This document shows, one piece after another, positions 18,536 to 27,282 of a DNA stretch of 64,000 bases. The stretch spans positions 526,528-590,527 of the forward strand of contig NZ_RJVI01000002.1 in assembly GCF_003751635.1 (NCBI RefSeq), written 5' to 3'. The notes below the pieces were generated by a model. The model was not told the DNA's origin. It saw nothing but the letters and a program-made list of their open reading frames with translations, and searched no databases. Position 1 is the stretch's first letter, and every line of letters starts with the position of its first letter. The stretch is from Inmirania thermothiophila (lineage in GTDB: Bacteria > Pseudomonadota > Gammaproteobacteria > DSM-100275). The translations under genes were made by a program, and so were the position numbers.

Positions 18536-19291
18536 ATGGCCTACTCCACCCAGGAGCTCATGATCATCGCGGCGGCACGCGAGATCGCCGACCGCGAGGT
18601 GGTCTTCGTGGGCATGCGCCTGCCCATCATGGCCTTCGGCGTCGCCCGCGCCACCCACGCCCCGGACGCCGTGGGGCTGTTCGAGTGCGGGCTGGTGCGC
18701 CACACGCCGGCGTCGGGGATGCTCTACACCATGGGCGATCCGCCCAACCAGGAGGGGGCGGCCTGGGCCACGGGGACGGTGCAGCTCCTGGGGCTGCTGC
18801 AGGGCGGGCGCGTGGACGTGGGCTTCATCGGCGGGGCCGAGGTGGACCGCTTCGGCAACGTCAACACCTCCTACATCGGCGATCCCCGCCGGCCGAAGGT
18901 GAAGCTGCCGGGATCGGGCGGCGCCGCCGACATCGCCGCCATGGCCCACCGCCTGCTCGTGATCATCAACCACGAGCGGCGCCGCCTCGTCGAGCGGGTC
19001 GACTACGTCACCTCCGTCGGCCACCTCGACGGCGGCGCATCGCGCCGCCGCGCCGGCCTGCGCCGGGGCGGCACCGCCGCCGTCATCACCGACAAGGCCA
19101 TCCTCCGCCCCTGGGGTCCGGAGCGGGAGCTGCACCTGGCCTCCTGGCACCCGGGCACCACCCCCGACGAGGTCCGCGATGCCACCGGCTGGGACCTGCG
19201 GCTGCACCCGGAGGCGCGGCCGACCCCGCCCCCCACCGAGGCGGAGCTGGCGGCGCTGCGCCGGCTCGACCCCGAGGGCTTCTGGCGCTAG
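18536..19291 (+). CDS. CoA-transferase subunit B (glutaconate CoA-transferase-like)
   Basis: A 251-residue class I CoA-transferase beta-type subunit. The LFECG segment puts E50 at the place of the catalytic glutamate of glutaconate CoA-transferase subunit B, which carries the glutamyl-CoA intermediate. GGAEVDRFGNVNTSYIGD and LPGSGGAADIA are family signatures. It overlaps functionally with the preceding subunit A gene (3-base gap, shared unit). After it, 218 bases without a gene lead to the substrate-binding protein; I see no clear promoter there. Confidence 0.82.
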   Translation: MAYSTQELMIIAAAREIADREVVFVGMRLPIMAFGVARATHAPDAVGLFECGLVRHTPASGMLYTMGDPPNQEGAAWATGTVQLLGLLQGGRVDVGFIGGAEVDRFGNVNTSYIGDPRRPKVKLPGSGGAADIAAMAHRLLVIINHERRRLVERVDYVTSVGHLDGGASRRRAGLRRGGTAAVITDKAILRPWGPERELHLASWHPGTTPDEVRDATGWDLRLHPEARPTPPPTEAELAALRRLDPEGFWR

Positions 19292-19509
19292 GCGGAGGAA
19301 GAAATGCGCGCACACTGGGCACCACGGCGAGGCAGGGCGCGGGCACCGCGCACGCCCTGTACGCCGCGGCCTGCCGGCACTAGGATGTTGGGGCCGGGCG
19401 GCGGAGGCCCGCCGGCCCCGCATCCGCCCGCGGCGCGGGCGGCCCGGACCGCGCCGGCGGGGTCTCCCAAGAACAACCCGGCCACCACCGATCCCAGAGG
19501 AGACGGAGG

Positions 19510-20721
19510 ATGAAGAAGCCCGCACACCCCGGTGTCTCGCGACGCAGGTTCCTCAGGAACGCGGCGGTCCTCGGCGGCGCCACCGCCGCCGCGACGTTCG
19601 TCCCCACCCGCTACATCATCGCCCGCCCGGCCAAGGTCAAGGTGGGCATCCTGCTCCCCTACACCGGCGTCTACGCCAAGCTGGGCGAGAACATCCGCGA
19701 CGCCCTCATGCTGCGCATCCGCCAGAACGACGGCCGCCTCGGGGGGCGCGAGGTGGAGTTCGTCGACATCGACAGCCAGGCCAAGCCGCCGCTCGCCCCG
19801 GAGCTGACCAACCGCCTCGTGCACAAGGAGAAGGTGGACTTCATCGTGGGCGCGGTGCACTCGCTGGTGGGCATGGCCATGGCCAAGATCGTGGGCGGCG
19901 ACGGCCCCATCACCGTGATCGCCAACGCCGGCGCCGACCAGCTCACGGGCAGCCTCTGCGCCCCCAACATCTTCCGCACCTCCTTCTCCGCCTACCAGAC
20001 CAGCTTCCCCTGCGGCAAGGCGGTCTACGAGGACGGCCACCGCGAGGTGGTGCTCATGTACTGGAACTACGGCTTCGGCAAGCAGGCCGCGGCCGCCTTC
20101 AAGGAGGCCTTCGTCGCCCGGGGCGGCAAGATCGTCAAGGAGATCCCGACGCCGTTCCCCGAGGTGGAGTTCCAGGCCTACCTGACGGAGCTTGCGGCCA
20201 TCCGGCCCGATGCCGTCTTCACCTTCTACGCCGGCGGCGGGGCGGTGAAGTACGTCAAGGACTACGCCGCGGCGGGCCTCAAGGACGCCATCGCCCTCTA
20301 CGGCGCCGGCTTCCTCACCGAGGGGGTGCTGAAGGCGCAGGGGGCGGCGGCCGAGGGGGTGCGCACCACCCTGCACTACGCCGACACCCTCGACAACCCC
20401 GCCAACCGGCGCTTCAAGCGCGCCTTCCGCGAGGCCACGGGGCGCGACGCCGACGTCTACGCGGTCCAGGGCTACGACGCGGGCTCGCTGCTGGTGCAGG
20501 GGATGGCCGCCGTGGGGGGCGACACCGGGGCGCGCGCCGAGCTCATCCGCGCCATGGAGTCGACCACCATCGACAGCCCGCGCGGGCCCTTCACCTTCTC
20601 CAAGGCCCACAACCCGATCCAGGACATCTATCTGCGCGAGGTGCAGAACGGCGAGAACCGCGTCCTGCGCATCGTCGCGCCCCGCCTGGAGGACCCGGCG
20701 AAGGGCTGTCGCATGACCTGA
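19510..20721 (+). CDS. LIV-type ABC importer substrate-binding protein, twin-arginine signal
   Basis: A 403-residue periplasmic binding protein of the LivJ/branched-chain amino acid family (peripla_BP_6). The N-terminus carries a twin-arginine motif (SRRRFLRNAA) followed by a hydrophobic stretch, so export is likely by the Tat route. The mature part begins KVKVGILLPYTGVYAKLGENIRDA, the classic fold opening. In benzoate degraders, such proteins bind aromatic acids rather than leucine; the location behind benzoate-CoA ligase supports that. A strong hairpin separates it from the permease genes. Confidence 0.87.
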   Translation: MKKPAHPGVSRRRFLRNAAVLGGATAAATFVPTRYIIARPAKVKVGILLPYTGVYAKLGENIRDALMLRIRQNDGRLGGREVEFVDIDSQAKPPLAPELTNRLVHKEKVDFIVGAVHSLVGMAMAKIVGGDGPITVIANAGADQLTGSLCAPNIFRTSFSAYQTSFPCGKAVYEDGHREVVLMYWNYGFGKQAAAAFKEAFVARGGKIVKEIPTPFPEVEFQAYLTELAAIRPDAVFTFYAGGGAVKYVKDYAAAGLKDAIALYGAGFLTEGVLKAQGAAAEGVRTTLHYADTLDNPANRRFKRAFREATGRDADVYAVQGYDAGSLLVQGMAAVGGDTGARAELIRAMESTTIDSPRGPFTFSKAHNPIQDIYLREVQNGENRVLRIVAPRLEDPAKGCRMT

Positions 20722-20731
20722 CCCCGGCCCC

Positions 20732-20759
20732 GCCCGCCCCGGCCCCGGCCGGGGCGGGC
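20732..20759 (+). terminator. Attenuator-like hairpin between binding protein and permease genes
   Basis: GCCCGCCCC (20732-20740) pairs with GGGGCGGGC (20751-20759), and the bases between can extend the stem (GGCC/GGCC). It lies 10 bases after the binding-protein stop and 41 before the livH start. Partial termination here would give more binding protein than permease. Confidence 0.55.
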
Positions 20760-20800
20760 CGTTTCGGGCGCCGTGCCGAGACCGACACCGAGACAGGGGG

Positions 20801-21670
20801 ATGGAGCCGAGCTTCTACCTGATCCAGCTTCTCAACGGGATCCAGTACGGCTTTCTGCTCTTTCTCGTCGCCAGCGGCCTGACCCTGGTGTTCGGGATCA
20901 TGGGCATCATCAACCTCGCCCACGGCGCCTTCTACATGCTGGGGGCGTACCTGGCCTACTGGCTCGCCCGCGAGACCGGCAGCCTCGCCCTCGCCGTCGC
21001 CGCGGGCATCCCGGTGGTGGTCCTCGTGGGCATCGTCGTGGAGCGGCTCGCCATCACCCCCCTCTACCGGCGCGACCATCTCTACCAGGTGCTCCTCACC
21101 TTCGGGCTGATCCTCGTCTTCGACGAGCTGCGCAGCATCCTCTGGGGCAACGACGTCCACGCCGTGCCGATCCCGCCCCCGCTCGCGGGCTCGATCCCGC
21201 TGACCGAGACCCAGGCCTACCCGGTCTACCGGCTGTTCATCTCGGCCGCCTGCGCCGCCGTCGCCCTCGCGCTCTACCTCATGATCCAGCGCACCCGCCT
21301 GGGCATGATCATCCGCGCCGGCGCCAGCAACCGCGAGATGGCGCAGGCCCTCGGCATCGACATCAACCGCCTCTTCACCCTCGTCTTCGGCCTCGGCGTG
21401 GCCCTCGCCGCCTTCGCCGGCATGATCGCGGCGCCGGTGAGCTCGGTCTATCCCGGCATCGGGGATCAGGTGCTGATCATCTCCTTCGTGGTGGTGGTCA
21501 TCGGCGGCATCGGCTCCATCAAGGGCGCCTTCGTGGGCGCGATGCTCATCGGCATCGCCGACACCTTCGGCAAGGTGCTGATCCCCGAGGCGGCGAGCGT
21601 GGTCATCTACGCCCTCATGGCGGTGGTGCTGATCTGGCGGCCGCAGGGGCTGTTCGGGGCGCGGCCATGA
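20801..21670 (+). CDS. livH: LIV-type ABC importer permease, LivH-like
   Basis: A 289-residue inner-membrane permease. It starts MEPSFYLIQLLNGIQYGFLLFL, and contains the conserved GLTLVFGIMGIINLAHGAFYMLGAY and the C-terminal GIGSIKGAFVGAMLIGI region typical of LivH. It should have about eight membrane segments. It forms the translocation pore with the next gene product. Its stop overlaps the livM start as ATGA. Confidence 0.92.
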   Translation: MEPSFYLIQLLNGIQYGFLLFLVASGLTLVFGIMGIINLAHGAFYMLGAYLAYWLARETGSLALAVAAGIPVVVLVGIVVERLAITPLYRRDHLYQVLLTFGLILVFDELRSILWGNDVHAVPIPPPLAGSIPLTETQAYPVYRLFISAACAAVALALYLMIQRTRLGMIIRAGASNREMAQALGIDINRLFTLVFGLGVALAAFAGMIAAPVSSVYPGIGDQVLIISFVVVVIGGIGSIKGAFVGAMLIGIADTFGKVLIPEAASVVIYALMAVVLIWRPQGLFGARP

Positions 21671-22629
21671 TGTACCGGATGCCCCGCCGCGTCCTCGTCG
21701 GGCTGCTCGTGGTCCTGGCCCTGGCCGCGCTGCTCCCCCTCACCGGCGAGCGCTACTACCTGCAGCTCGGCACCAAGATCCTCATCCTCGGGCTCTTCGC
21801 CATGAGCCTGGACCTGCTGGTGGGCTTCACCGGCCTGGTGAGCCTCGGCCACGCCGCCTTCTTCGGCCTCGGCGCCTACGGCTTCGCCGTGCTCGCCCGC
21901 GACGGCGATCCGGTCACCCTCTGGCAGGCCCTGGCGGCCTCCCTGGGGCTGGCCGCGGCGGCGGCGCTGGTGATCGGCTGGATCAGCATCCGCACCTCCG
22001 GCGTGTACTTCATCTTCCTGACCCTCGCCTTCGCGCAGATGGTCTACTACTTCCTCTTCGAATCGCCCCGCTTCGGCGGCGACGACGGGATCTTCATCTT
22101 CGCCCGCCCCGAGGTGACCCTGGGCGGGCGCCCCCTCTTCGACCTCGCCGACGAGGCCGTCCTCTACTGGTTCGTGCTGGGCATCGTGGCCGCGGGCTAC
22201 GCCCTGCTGCACACGGTGCTGCAGGCGCCCTTCGGCCGCGTCCTCGAGGGCATCCGCGAGAACGAGCACCGCATGCGCGCCATGGGCTACGCCACCGCCC
22301 GCTACAAGCTGGCGGCCTTCGTCCTCGCCGGCACCCTTGCGGGCCTCGCCGGCCTCCTGGAGGCGATCCACACCGAGTTCGTCAACCCGGCCTATCTCAA
22401 CTGGCACCAGTCGGGCCTGCTCCTGATGATGGTGCTCCTCGGCGGTATGGGCCGCCTGTACGGCGCCCTGCTCGGGGCCGCGACCCTGGTGCTCCTGGAG
22501 AGCTACCTGCCGGATCTCAGCGAGCACTGGCGCCTGCCCCTCGGCGGCATCATCATCGCCGTCGTGCTGTTCCTGCCGCAGGGGCTCGCCGGGCTGCGCC
22601 TGCCGCGGCGGAGGGCGGCCGATGGCTGA
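21667..22629 (+). CDS. livM: LIV-type ABC importer permease, LivM-like
   Basis: A 320-residue permease partner of LivH. It has the family signature DLLVGFTGLVSLGHAAFFGLGAY near residues 45-70 and the LGGMGRLYGALLGA motif near the C-terminus. I chose the ATG at 21667 because it overlaps the livH stop (ATGA); an ATG directly follows. The end overlaps the livG start by 8 bases. All four transport genes are thus tightly coupled. Confidence 0.92.
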   Translation: MMYRMPRRVLVGLLVVLALAALLPLTGERYYLQLGTKILILGLFAMSLDLLVGFTGLVSLGHAAFFGLGAYGFAVLARDGDPVTLWQALAASLGLAAAAALVIGWISIRTSGVYFIFLTLAFAQMVYYFLFESPRFGGDDGIFIFARPEVTLGGRPLFDLADEAVLYWFVLGIVAAGYALLHTVLQAPFGRVLEGIRENEHRMRAMGYATARYKLAAFVLAGTLAGLAGLLEAIHTEFVNPAYLNWHQSGLLLMMVLLGGMGRLYGALLGAATLVLLESYLPDLSEHWRLPLGGIIIAVVLFLPQGLAGLRLPRRRAADG

Positions 22630-23374
22630 ACCCATCCTGCGCACCGAGTCCCTGGCCCGCAGCTTCGGTGCCCTGGTGGCGGTGCACAACGTGACCCTGG
22701 CGTTCGAGGCGGGCCGCGTCCACGCCGTCATCGGACCCAACGGCGCCGGCAAGTCCACCCTCATCAACCTCCTCTCCGGCGATCTGGCGCCGAGCGGCGG
22801 CCGCGTCTGGTTCCGCGGCCGCGACATCACCGGACTGCCGGCGTATCGGATCTCGCGCCTGGGGATCGGGCGCAGCTACCAGAAGACCAACATCTTTCCC
22901 TCCTTCACCTGCTGGGAGAACTGCTGGCTGGCGGCGCAGTCGCGCCTGCCGAGCGCCATGCGCTTCTTCCGCCCCGCCCACCGCTACCGCGCCGTCGCCG
23001 AGCGGGCCCGCCGCGCGCTGGCCCTGTGCGGGCTCGAGCACCGCGCCGACACGGTGGCCGCCCGCATGAGCTACGGCGAGCAGCGCCAGCTCGAGATCGG
23101 CATGATGCTGGCCACCGAACCGGAGCTGCTCCTCCTCGACGAGCCCCTCGCCGGCATGGGCCCCGAGGAGTCGCGCCAGGTCGTGGCGCTGCTCGAGCGC
23201 CTCGCCGCCGACCACACCCTGATCCTGGTCGAGCACGACATGGACGCGGTCTTCTCCATCGCCGAGCGGATCACCGTGATGGTCAACGGCGAGGTGCTCA
23301 AGACCGGCACCCCCGAGGAGATCCGCGCAAGCCGCGAGGTCCAGGAAGCCTATCTCGGGGAGGAGGTGGCGTGA
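22622..23374 (+). CDS. livG: LIV-type ABC importer ATPase, LivG-like
   Basis: A 250-residue ABC ATPase. Walker A is GPNGAGKST, the signature region is MSYGEQRQLEIG, Walker B is LLLLDEPLAGMG and the H-loop is LVEHDMD. The BCA_ABC_TP_C tail (EVLKTGTPEEIRASREVQEAYLG) is typical of LivG. It hydrolyses ATP to drive import. The livF start overlaps its stop as GTGA. Confidence 0.93.
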   Translation: MAEPILRTESLARSFGALVAVHNVTLAFEAGRVHAVIGPNGAGKSTLINLLSGDLAPSGGRVWFRGRDITGLPAYRISRLGIGRSYQKTNIFPSFTCWENCWLAAQSRLPSAMRFFRPAHRYRAVAERARRALALCGLEHRADTVAARMSYGEQRQLEIGMMLATEPELLLLDEPLAGMGPEESRQVVALLERLAADHTLILVEHDMDAVFSIAERITVMVNGEVLKTGTPEEIRASREVQEAYLGEEVA

Positions 23375-24087
23375 GCACGATGCCGCTGCTCGAGGCCGAG
23401 GGGCTGCACACCTACTACGGCCCAAGCCACATCCTGCACGGCGTCTCCCTGCGCGTGCTGCCCGGGCAGGCGGTGGCGCTCATGGGGCGCAACGGCATGG
23501 GCAAGACCACCACCCTGCGCTCCATCATGGGCCTGACCCCGCCGCGGCGCGGCCGCGTCCGCGTCCGCGGCACCGACGTCACCGGCTGGCCGGCCCACCG
23601 CGTCGCCCGCGCCGGCATCGCCTACGTGCCGGAGGATCGCGGCATCTTCCCCAACCTCTCGGTGCGGGAGAATCTCCTCATGGCAGCCCGCCCCGGCCGC
23701 GACGGCCGCACCGACTGGCACTACGAGGGCGTGCTCGAGCTCTTCCCGCGCCTGCGCGAGCGGCTGTCCAACATGGGCCACCAGCTCTCCGGCGGCGAGC
23801 AGCAGATGCTCACCATCGCCCGCGCCCTCCTCACCAATCCCGACCTCATCCTCCTGGACGAGGCCACGGAGGGGCTCGCCCCCCTGATGCGGCGCGAGAT
23901 CTGGGGCATCATCGCCCGCATCAAGGCCGCCGGCGTCGCCGCCGTGATCGTGGACAAGGACCTCAAGGCGCTGGCGGAGCTGGCGGACTGGAACGTGATC
24001 CTGGAGAAGGGCCGCGTGGTCTGGGAGGGACGCTCGGAGGCGCTGCTCGCCGACCCCGAGCTGCACCGCCGCCACCTGGGGGTATGA
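23371..24087 (+). CDS. livF: LIV-type ABC importer ATPase, LivF-like
   Basis: A 238-residue ABC ATPase. Walker A is GRNGMGKTT, the signature is LSGGEQQML and Walker B is LILLDEATEG, where the usual DEP is DEA. The H-loop region reads IVDKDLKAL instead of the common VEQN-type sequence. The start is GTG 23371, overlapping the livG stop; an ATG three codons later is an alternative. The uracil-DNA glycosylase gene overlaps its stop by 4 bases. Confidence 0.9.
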   Translation: MSTMPLLEAEGLHTYYGPSHILHGVSLRVLPGQAVALMGRNGMGKTTTLRSIMGLTPPRRGRVRVRGTDVTGWPAHRVARAGIAYVPEDRGIFPNLSVRENLLMAARPGRDGRTDWHYEGVLELFPRLRERLSNMGHQLSGGEQQMLTIARALLTNPDLILLDEATEGLAPLMRREIWGIIARIKAAGVAAVIVDKDLKALAELADWNVILEKGRVVWEGRSEALLADPELHRRHLGV

Positions 24088-24812
24088 GCGGCGCCGCGGA
24101 CCGCCTCGTGGCCGCCGCCCGCCGCCTCGCCGGCGAGGTGGACGCCCTGCGCTTCGGCCCGCCCGTGACCCACGTCTACAACCCCCTCGCCTACGCCTGG
24201 GCGCCCCACGAGGCCTACCTGCGCCGCTACGGCGGCGGGCCCAAGGAGGTGGTGCTGGTGGGCATGAACCCGGGCCCCTGGGGGATGGTGCAGACCGGCA
24301 TTCCCTTCGGCGAGGTGGCGGCGGTGCGCGACTGGATGGGCATCGAGGCCCCGGTGGGGGCCCCGCCGCGTCCGCACCCGAGGCGTCCCGTGCTCGGCTT
24401 CGCCTGCCGCCGCAGCGAGGTCAGCGGGCGGCGGCTGTGGGGCTGGGCCCGCGCCCGCTTCGGCACCCCCGACCGCTTCTTCGCCCGCTTCTTCGTGCTC
24501 AACTACTGCCCGCTGGCCTTCTTCGAGGCCGCAGGGGCCAACCGCACCCCCGACCGGCTGCGCGCCGACGAGCGCCGCGCCCTCTTCGCCGCCTGCGACC
24601 GCGCCCTGCGCGAGGCGGTGCACGCCCTCGCGCCGCGCCTCGTCCTCGGCGTCGGGCGCTTCGCCGAGGCCCGCGCCCGGGAGGCGCTGCGGGGGCTCGG
24701 GACCGCGATCGCCGCCGCGCCCCACCCGAGCCCCGCAAGCCCTCAGGCCAACCGCGGCTGGGCCCCGCTCATGGATGCGGCGCTCGGCGCCGCCGGGGTC
24801 CACCTCCCCTGA
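24084..24812 (+). CDS. Uracil-DNA glycosylase, SMUG1 family
   Basis: A 242-residue single-strand-selective monofunctional uracil-DNA glycosylase (UDG family 3), which removes uracil from DNA. The catalytic-site motif GMNPGPWGM is at 60-68, followed by QTGIPFG, and the second motif HPSPASPQ starts at 214. Both match SMUG1. Its ATG overlaps the livF stop (ATGA), so it is translated as the last cistron of the benzoate-CoA ligase/importer unit. A DNA-repair gene in that position is unexpected. It ends 9 bases from the convergent DUF4863 gene. Confidence 0.88.
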   Translation: MSGAADRLVAAARRLAGEVDALRFGPPVTHVYNPLAYAWAPHEAYLRRYGGGPKEVVLVGMNPGPWGMVQTGIPFGEVAAVRDWMGIEAPVGAPPRPHPRRPVLGFACRRSEVSGRRLWGWARARFGTPDRFFARFFVLNYCPLAFFEAAGANRTPDRLRADERRALFAACDRALREAVHALAPRLVLGVGRFAEARAREALRGLGTAIAAAPHPSPASPQANRGWAPLMDAALGAAGVHLP

Positions 24813-24821
24813 GCGGATCCC

Positions 24822-25304
24822 TCAGCGCGTGAACTCGATCTCGCCCCCCGGCAGGAGGTAGAGGATCAGGGCCGCACCGCCGGTGACCGTGGGCCGGTGG
24901 GCGCTGTCGGGCCCGTAGACGAGCCAGCCGGCGCCGCGGCCGTCGAAGCGGGCCTCCGGGTCGATGGGCATGATCATGTCGATCTCGCCCCGCGGGTGGC
25001 GGTGGTGGGGGCCCACCACCTCCTCCATGCGCACCACGTCGACGCTGAACCCCGCGGTGTCCTCCCCCGCCGGGATGACGCGGCCGAAGCGGATCCCGCC
25101 CGCCTCGCGGCTGCACATCCAGCCCTCCTCGATGGCCTGGTGGCAGGCGGCGCGGATGGCCTCGAAGGTGGCCCCGCCGGCCGGGAAGCGCGCATCGAGA
25201 AAGTCCGCCAGCGCCGGCTCCACCGGCCGGCCGGCGATGGCGTCGGTGACCTGCATGATGAGCCCGGCGAACCGCTCCCGGGTGCCCGTGCCGTTGCCGC
25301 CCAT
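24822..25304 (-). CDS. DUF4863 family protein (cupin-like; 4-hydroxylaminobenzoate lyase relative)
   Basis: A 160-residue protein of the DUF4863 family. The C-terminal half has a cupin-like pattern (VVGPHHRHPRGEIDMIMP, then GPDSAHRPTVTGG) with histidines that could bind a metal. The one characterised activity I recall in this family is 4-hydroxylaminobenzoate lyase (PnbB). Here it is the last gene of the anaerobic benzoyl-CoA unit, 12 bases after glutaryl-CoA dehydrogenase. GGAGG precedes the ATG. Its function in benzoate metabolism is not known; it may handle a substituted or stray aromatic intermediate. Confidence 0.7.
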   Translation of the reverse strand: MGGNGTGTRERFAGLIMQVTDAIAGRPVEPALADFLDARFPAGGATFEAIRAACHQAIEEGWMCSREAGGIRFGRVIPAGEDTAGFSVDVVRMEEVVGPHHRHPRGEIDMIMPIDPEARFDGRGAGWLVYGPDSAHRPTVTGGAALILYLLPGGEIEFTR

Positions 25305-25316
25305 GGGCGTGCCTCC

Positions 25317-26501
25317 TCAGCAGGTGAAGGCCTGGATCCCCGTCTGCGCGCGCCCGAGGATGAGGGCGTGGATGTCGTGGGTGCCCTCGTAGGTGTTGAC
25401 GGTCTCCAGGTTCATGACGTGGCGGATGACGTGGAACTCGTCCACGATGCCGTTGCCCCCGTGCATGTCGCGGGCCGTGCGCGCGATCTCCAGGGCCTTG
25501 CCGCAGTTGTTGCGCTTGAGCAGCGAGATCGCCTCCGGCGCGGCCTTGCCCTGGTCGAACAGCCGGCCGAGGCGCAGGCAGGCCGCAAGCCCCAGGGTGA
25601 TCTCGGTCTGCATGTCGGCAAGCTTCTTCTGCACCAGCTGGTTGGCGGCCAGCGGACGCCCGAACTGGATGCGCTCCAGGGTGTAGTTGCGCGCCGCGTG
25701 CCAGCAGAACTCGGCCGCCCCCATGACCCCCCAGGCGATGCCGTAGCGGGCGCGGTTGAGGCAGCCGAAGGGGCCCTTGAGCCCGGTCACTTTGGGCAGC
25801 AGGTTCTCCTCCGGGACGAAGACGTCGTCGAGGACGATCTCGCCCGTGATGGAGGTGCGCAGGGAGAACTTGCCCTCGATCTTGGGGGTGGAGAGCCCCT
25901 TCATGCCCCGCTCCACCAGGAAGCCGCGGATGACGTCCTCCTCGTCCTTGGCCCAGACCACGCAGACGTCGGCGATGGGCGAGTTGGTGATCCACATCTT
26001 GGTGCCCTTGAGCACCCAGCCGCCGTCCACCTTGCGCGCCCGCGTCTTCATCCCGCCCGGGTTGGACCCGGCGTCGGGCTCGGTCAGCCCGAAGCAGCCC
26101 ACCCACTCCCCGGTGGCAAGCCGGGGCAGGTACTTCTCGCGCTGCGCCTCGGTGCCGTAGGCGTAGATGGGGTACATGACCAGGCTCGACTGCACGCTCA
26201 TGGCGGAGCGGTAGCCGCTGTCGACGCGCTCGATCTCGCGCGCGATGAGCCCGTAGCAGACGTAGTTGACGCCGGCGCAGCCGTACTGCTCCGGCAGGGT
26301 CGCGCCGAGGAAGCCCAGCTCGCCCATCTCGTTCATGATCTCGCGGTCGAAGCGCTCCTGCCGGTTGGCCTCGAGCACGCGCGGCATCAGCCGCTCCTGG
26401 GCATAGCTGCGGGCGGTGTCGCGGACCAGCCGCTCCTCCTCCGTCAGCTCCTCCTCCAGCAGCAGCGGATCTTCCCAGTTGAACGCCACCCGATCGCTCA
26501 T
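25317..26501 (-). CDS. gcdH: Glutaryl-CoA dehydrogenase (decarboxylating)
   Basis: A 394-residue acyl-CoA dehydrogenase that converts glutaryl-CoA to crotonyl-CoA and CO2 with FAD. The opening [18 protein letters not shown], the [17 protein letters not shown] substrate/FAD motif and the catalytic glutamate E372 in [14 protein letters not shown] are typical. Glutaryl-CoA is formed after 3-hydroxypimelyl-CoA beta-oxidation, downstream of Oah. It lies in the same leftward unit as bcrCBAD. It is separated by 61 bases from the SDR gene upstream. Confidence 0.94.
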   Translation of the reverse strand: MSDRVAFNWEDPLLLEEELTEEERLVRDTARSYAQERLMPRVLEANRQERFDREIMNEMGELGFLGATLPEQYGCAGVNYVCYGLIAREIERVDSGYRSAMSVQSSLVMYPIYAYGTEAQREKYLPRLATGEWVGCFGLTEPDAGSNPGGMKTRARKVDGGWVLKGTKMWITNSPIADVCVVWAKDEEDVIRGFLVERGMKGLSTPKIEGKFSLRTSITGEIVLDDVFVPEENLLPKVTGLKGPFGCLNRARYGIAWGVMGAAEFCWHAARNYTLERIQFGRPLAANQLVQKKLADMQTEITLGLAACLRLGRLFDQGKAAPEAISLLKRNNCGKALEIARTARDMHGGNGIVDEFHVIRHVMNLETVNTYEGTHDIHALILGRAQTGIQAFTC

Positions 26502-26562
26502 CTCGTCAGCCTCCCCCGGGGCCGCGCCCGCGGCGCCGCCCCCAAGCCGCCGCAGCCGGCGG

Positions 26563-27273
26563 TCAAATGTACTGGCCCGCGTCGACGCGGACCACCTCCC
26601 CCGTGATCATGCGCGCCGCATCCGAGAGCAGGAACAGCACCGCATGGGCGATGTCCTGCGGCGTCGCGAGTTCGCCGAGCACCGACTCCGCCCGCGCCCG
26701 CTCGCGGAACTCCTCCGGCAGCGCCAGCGCCATCTCCGTCAGCACCATGCCGGGCGCCACCGCGTTGACCGTGATCCCCCGCGGCCCGAGCTCGCGGGCG
26801 GCGGTCTTGGTCAGCCCGATCAGCCCCGCCTTGGCGGCGCTGTAGTTGGCCTGGCCGAACTTGCCGCGCAACCCGTTGATGGAGGTGATGTTGACGATGC
26901 GCCCGTGGCCGGCCTCGCGCATCCGCGGGGCGAGGGCCCGGATCATGTGAAAGGCGCCCGTGAGGTTGACCTCGAGCACGGCGCGCCACTCCTCGTCGCT
27001 CATCTTGGCGAGGGAGCGGTCGCGGGTGATGCCGGCGTTGTTGACGAGCAGTGTCACCCCCGGCGGCAGCGACGCCACCGCCGCGGCGACGCTGGCCGCG
27101 TCGGCCACGTCCACCGCGTGGAAGGTCCATGGGCCGGGCTGGCCCGGCTCGCGGTCGAAGACATGCACCTCCGCCCCCGCCTCGGCGAGGGCCTCGGCGA
27201 TGGCGCGGCCGATGCCGCGGCTGCCGCCGGTGACCACGGCGCCGCGCCCGGTGAAGTCCCAGCGCACCGACAC
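26563..27273 (-). CDS. Short-chain dehydrogenase/reductase (FabG/PhaB-like)
   Basis: A 236-residue SDR enzyme. It has the TGGSRGIG nucleotide motif at about residues 16-23, NNAG at about 88-91, and the catalytic Ser...YSAAK pair (NITSIN then [10 protein letters not shown]). The start is GTG at 27273 with a weak ribosome site, 9 bases after the GNAT gene. It may oxidise 3-hydroxypimelyl-CoA, filling the 3-hydroxyacyl-CoA dehydrogenase step between Oah and GcdH, or act as an acetoacetyl-CoA reductase. The first option fits the unit better but is inference. Confidence 0.8.
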   Translation of the reverse strand: MSVRWDFTGRGAVVTGGSRGIGRAIAEALAEAGAEVHVFDREPGQPGPWTFHAVDVADAASVAAAVASLPPGVTLLVNNAGITRDRSLAKMSDEEWRAVLEVNLTGAFHMIRALAPRMREAGHGRIVNITSINGLRGKFGQANYSAAKAGLIGLTKTAARELGPRGITVNAVAPGMVLTEMALALPEEFRERARAESVLGELATPQDIAHAVLFLLSDAARMITGEVVRVDAGQYI

Positions 27274-27282
27274 GGCGGCGCC

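Noticed and set aside
19304..19513. A 69-residue frame between the CoA-transferase and the binding protein
   Set aside because: Proline/arginine-rich translation, no family features, and it overlaps the ribosome site of the next gene. I treat the region as non-coding.
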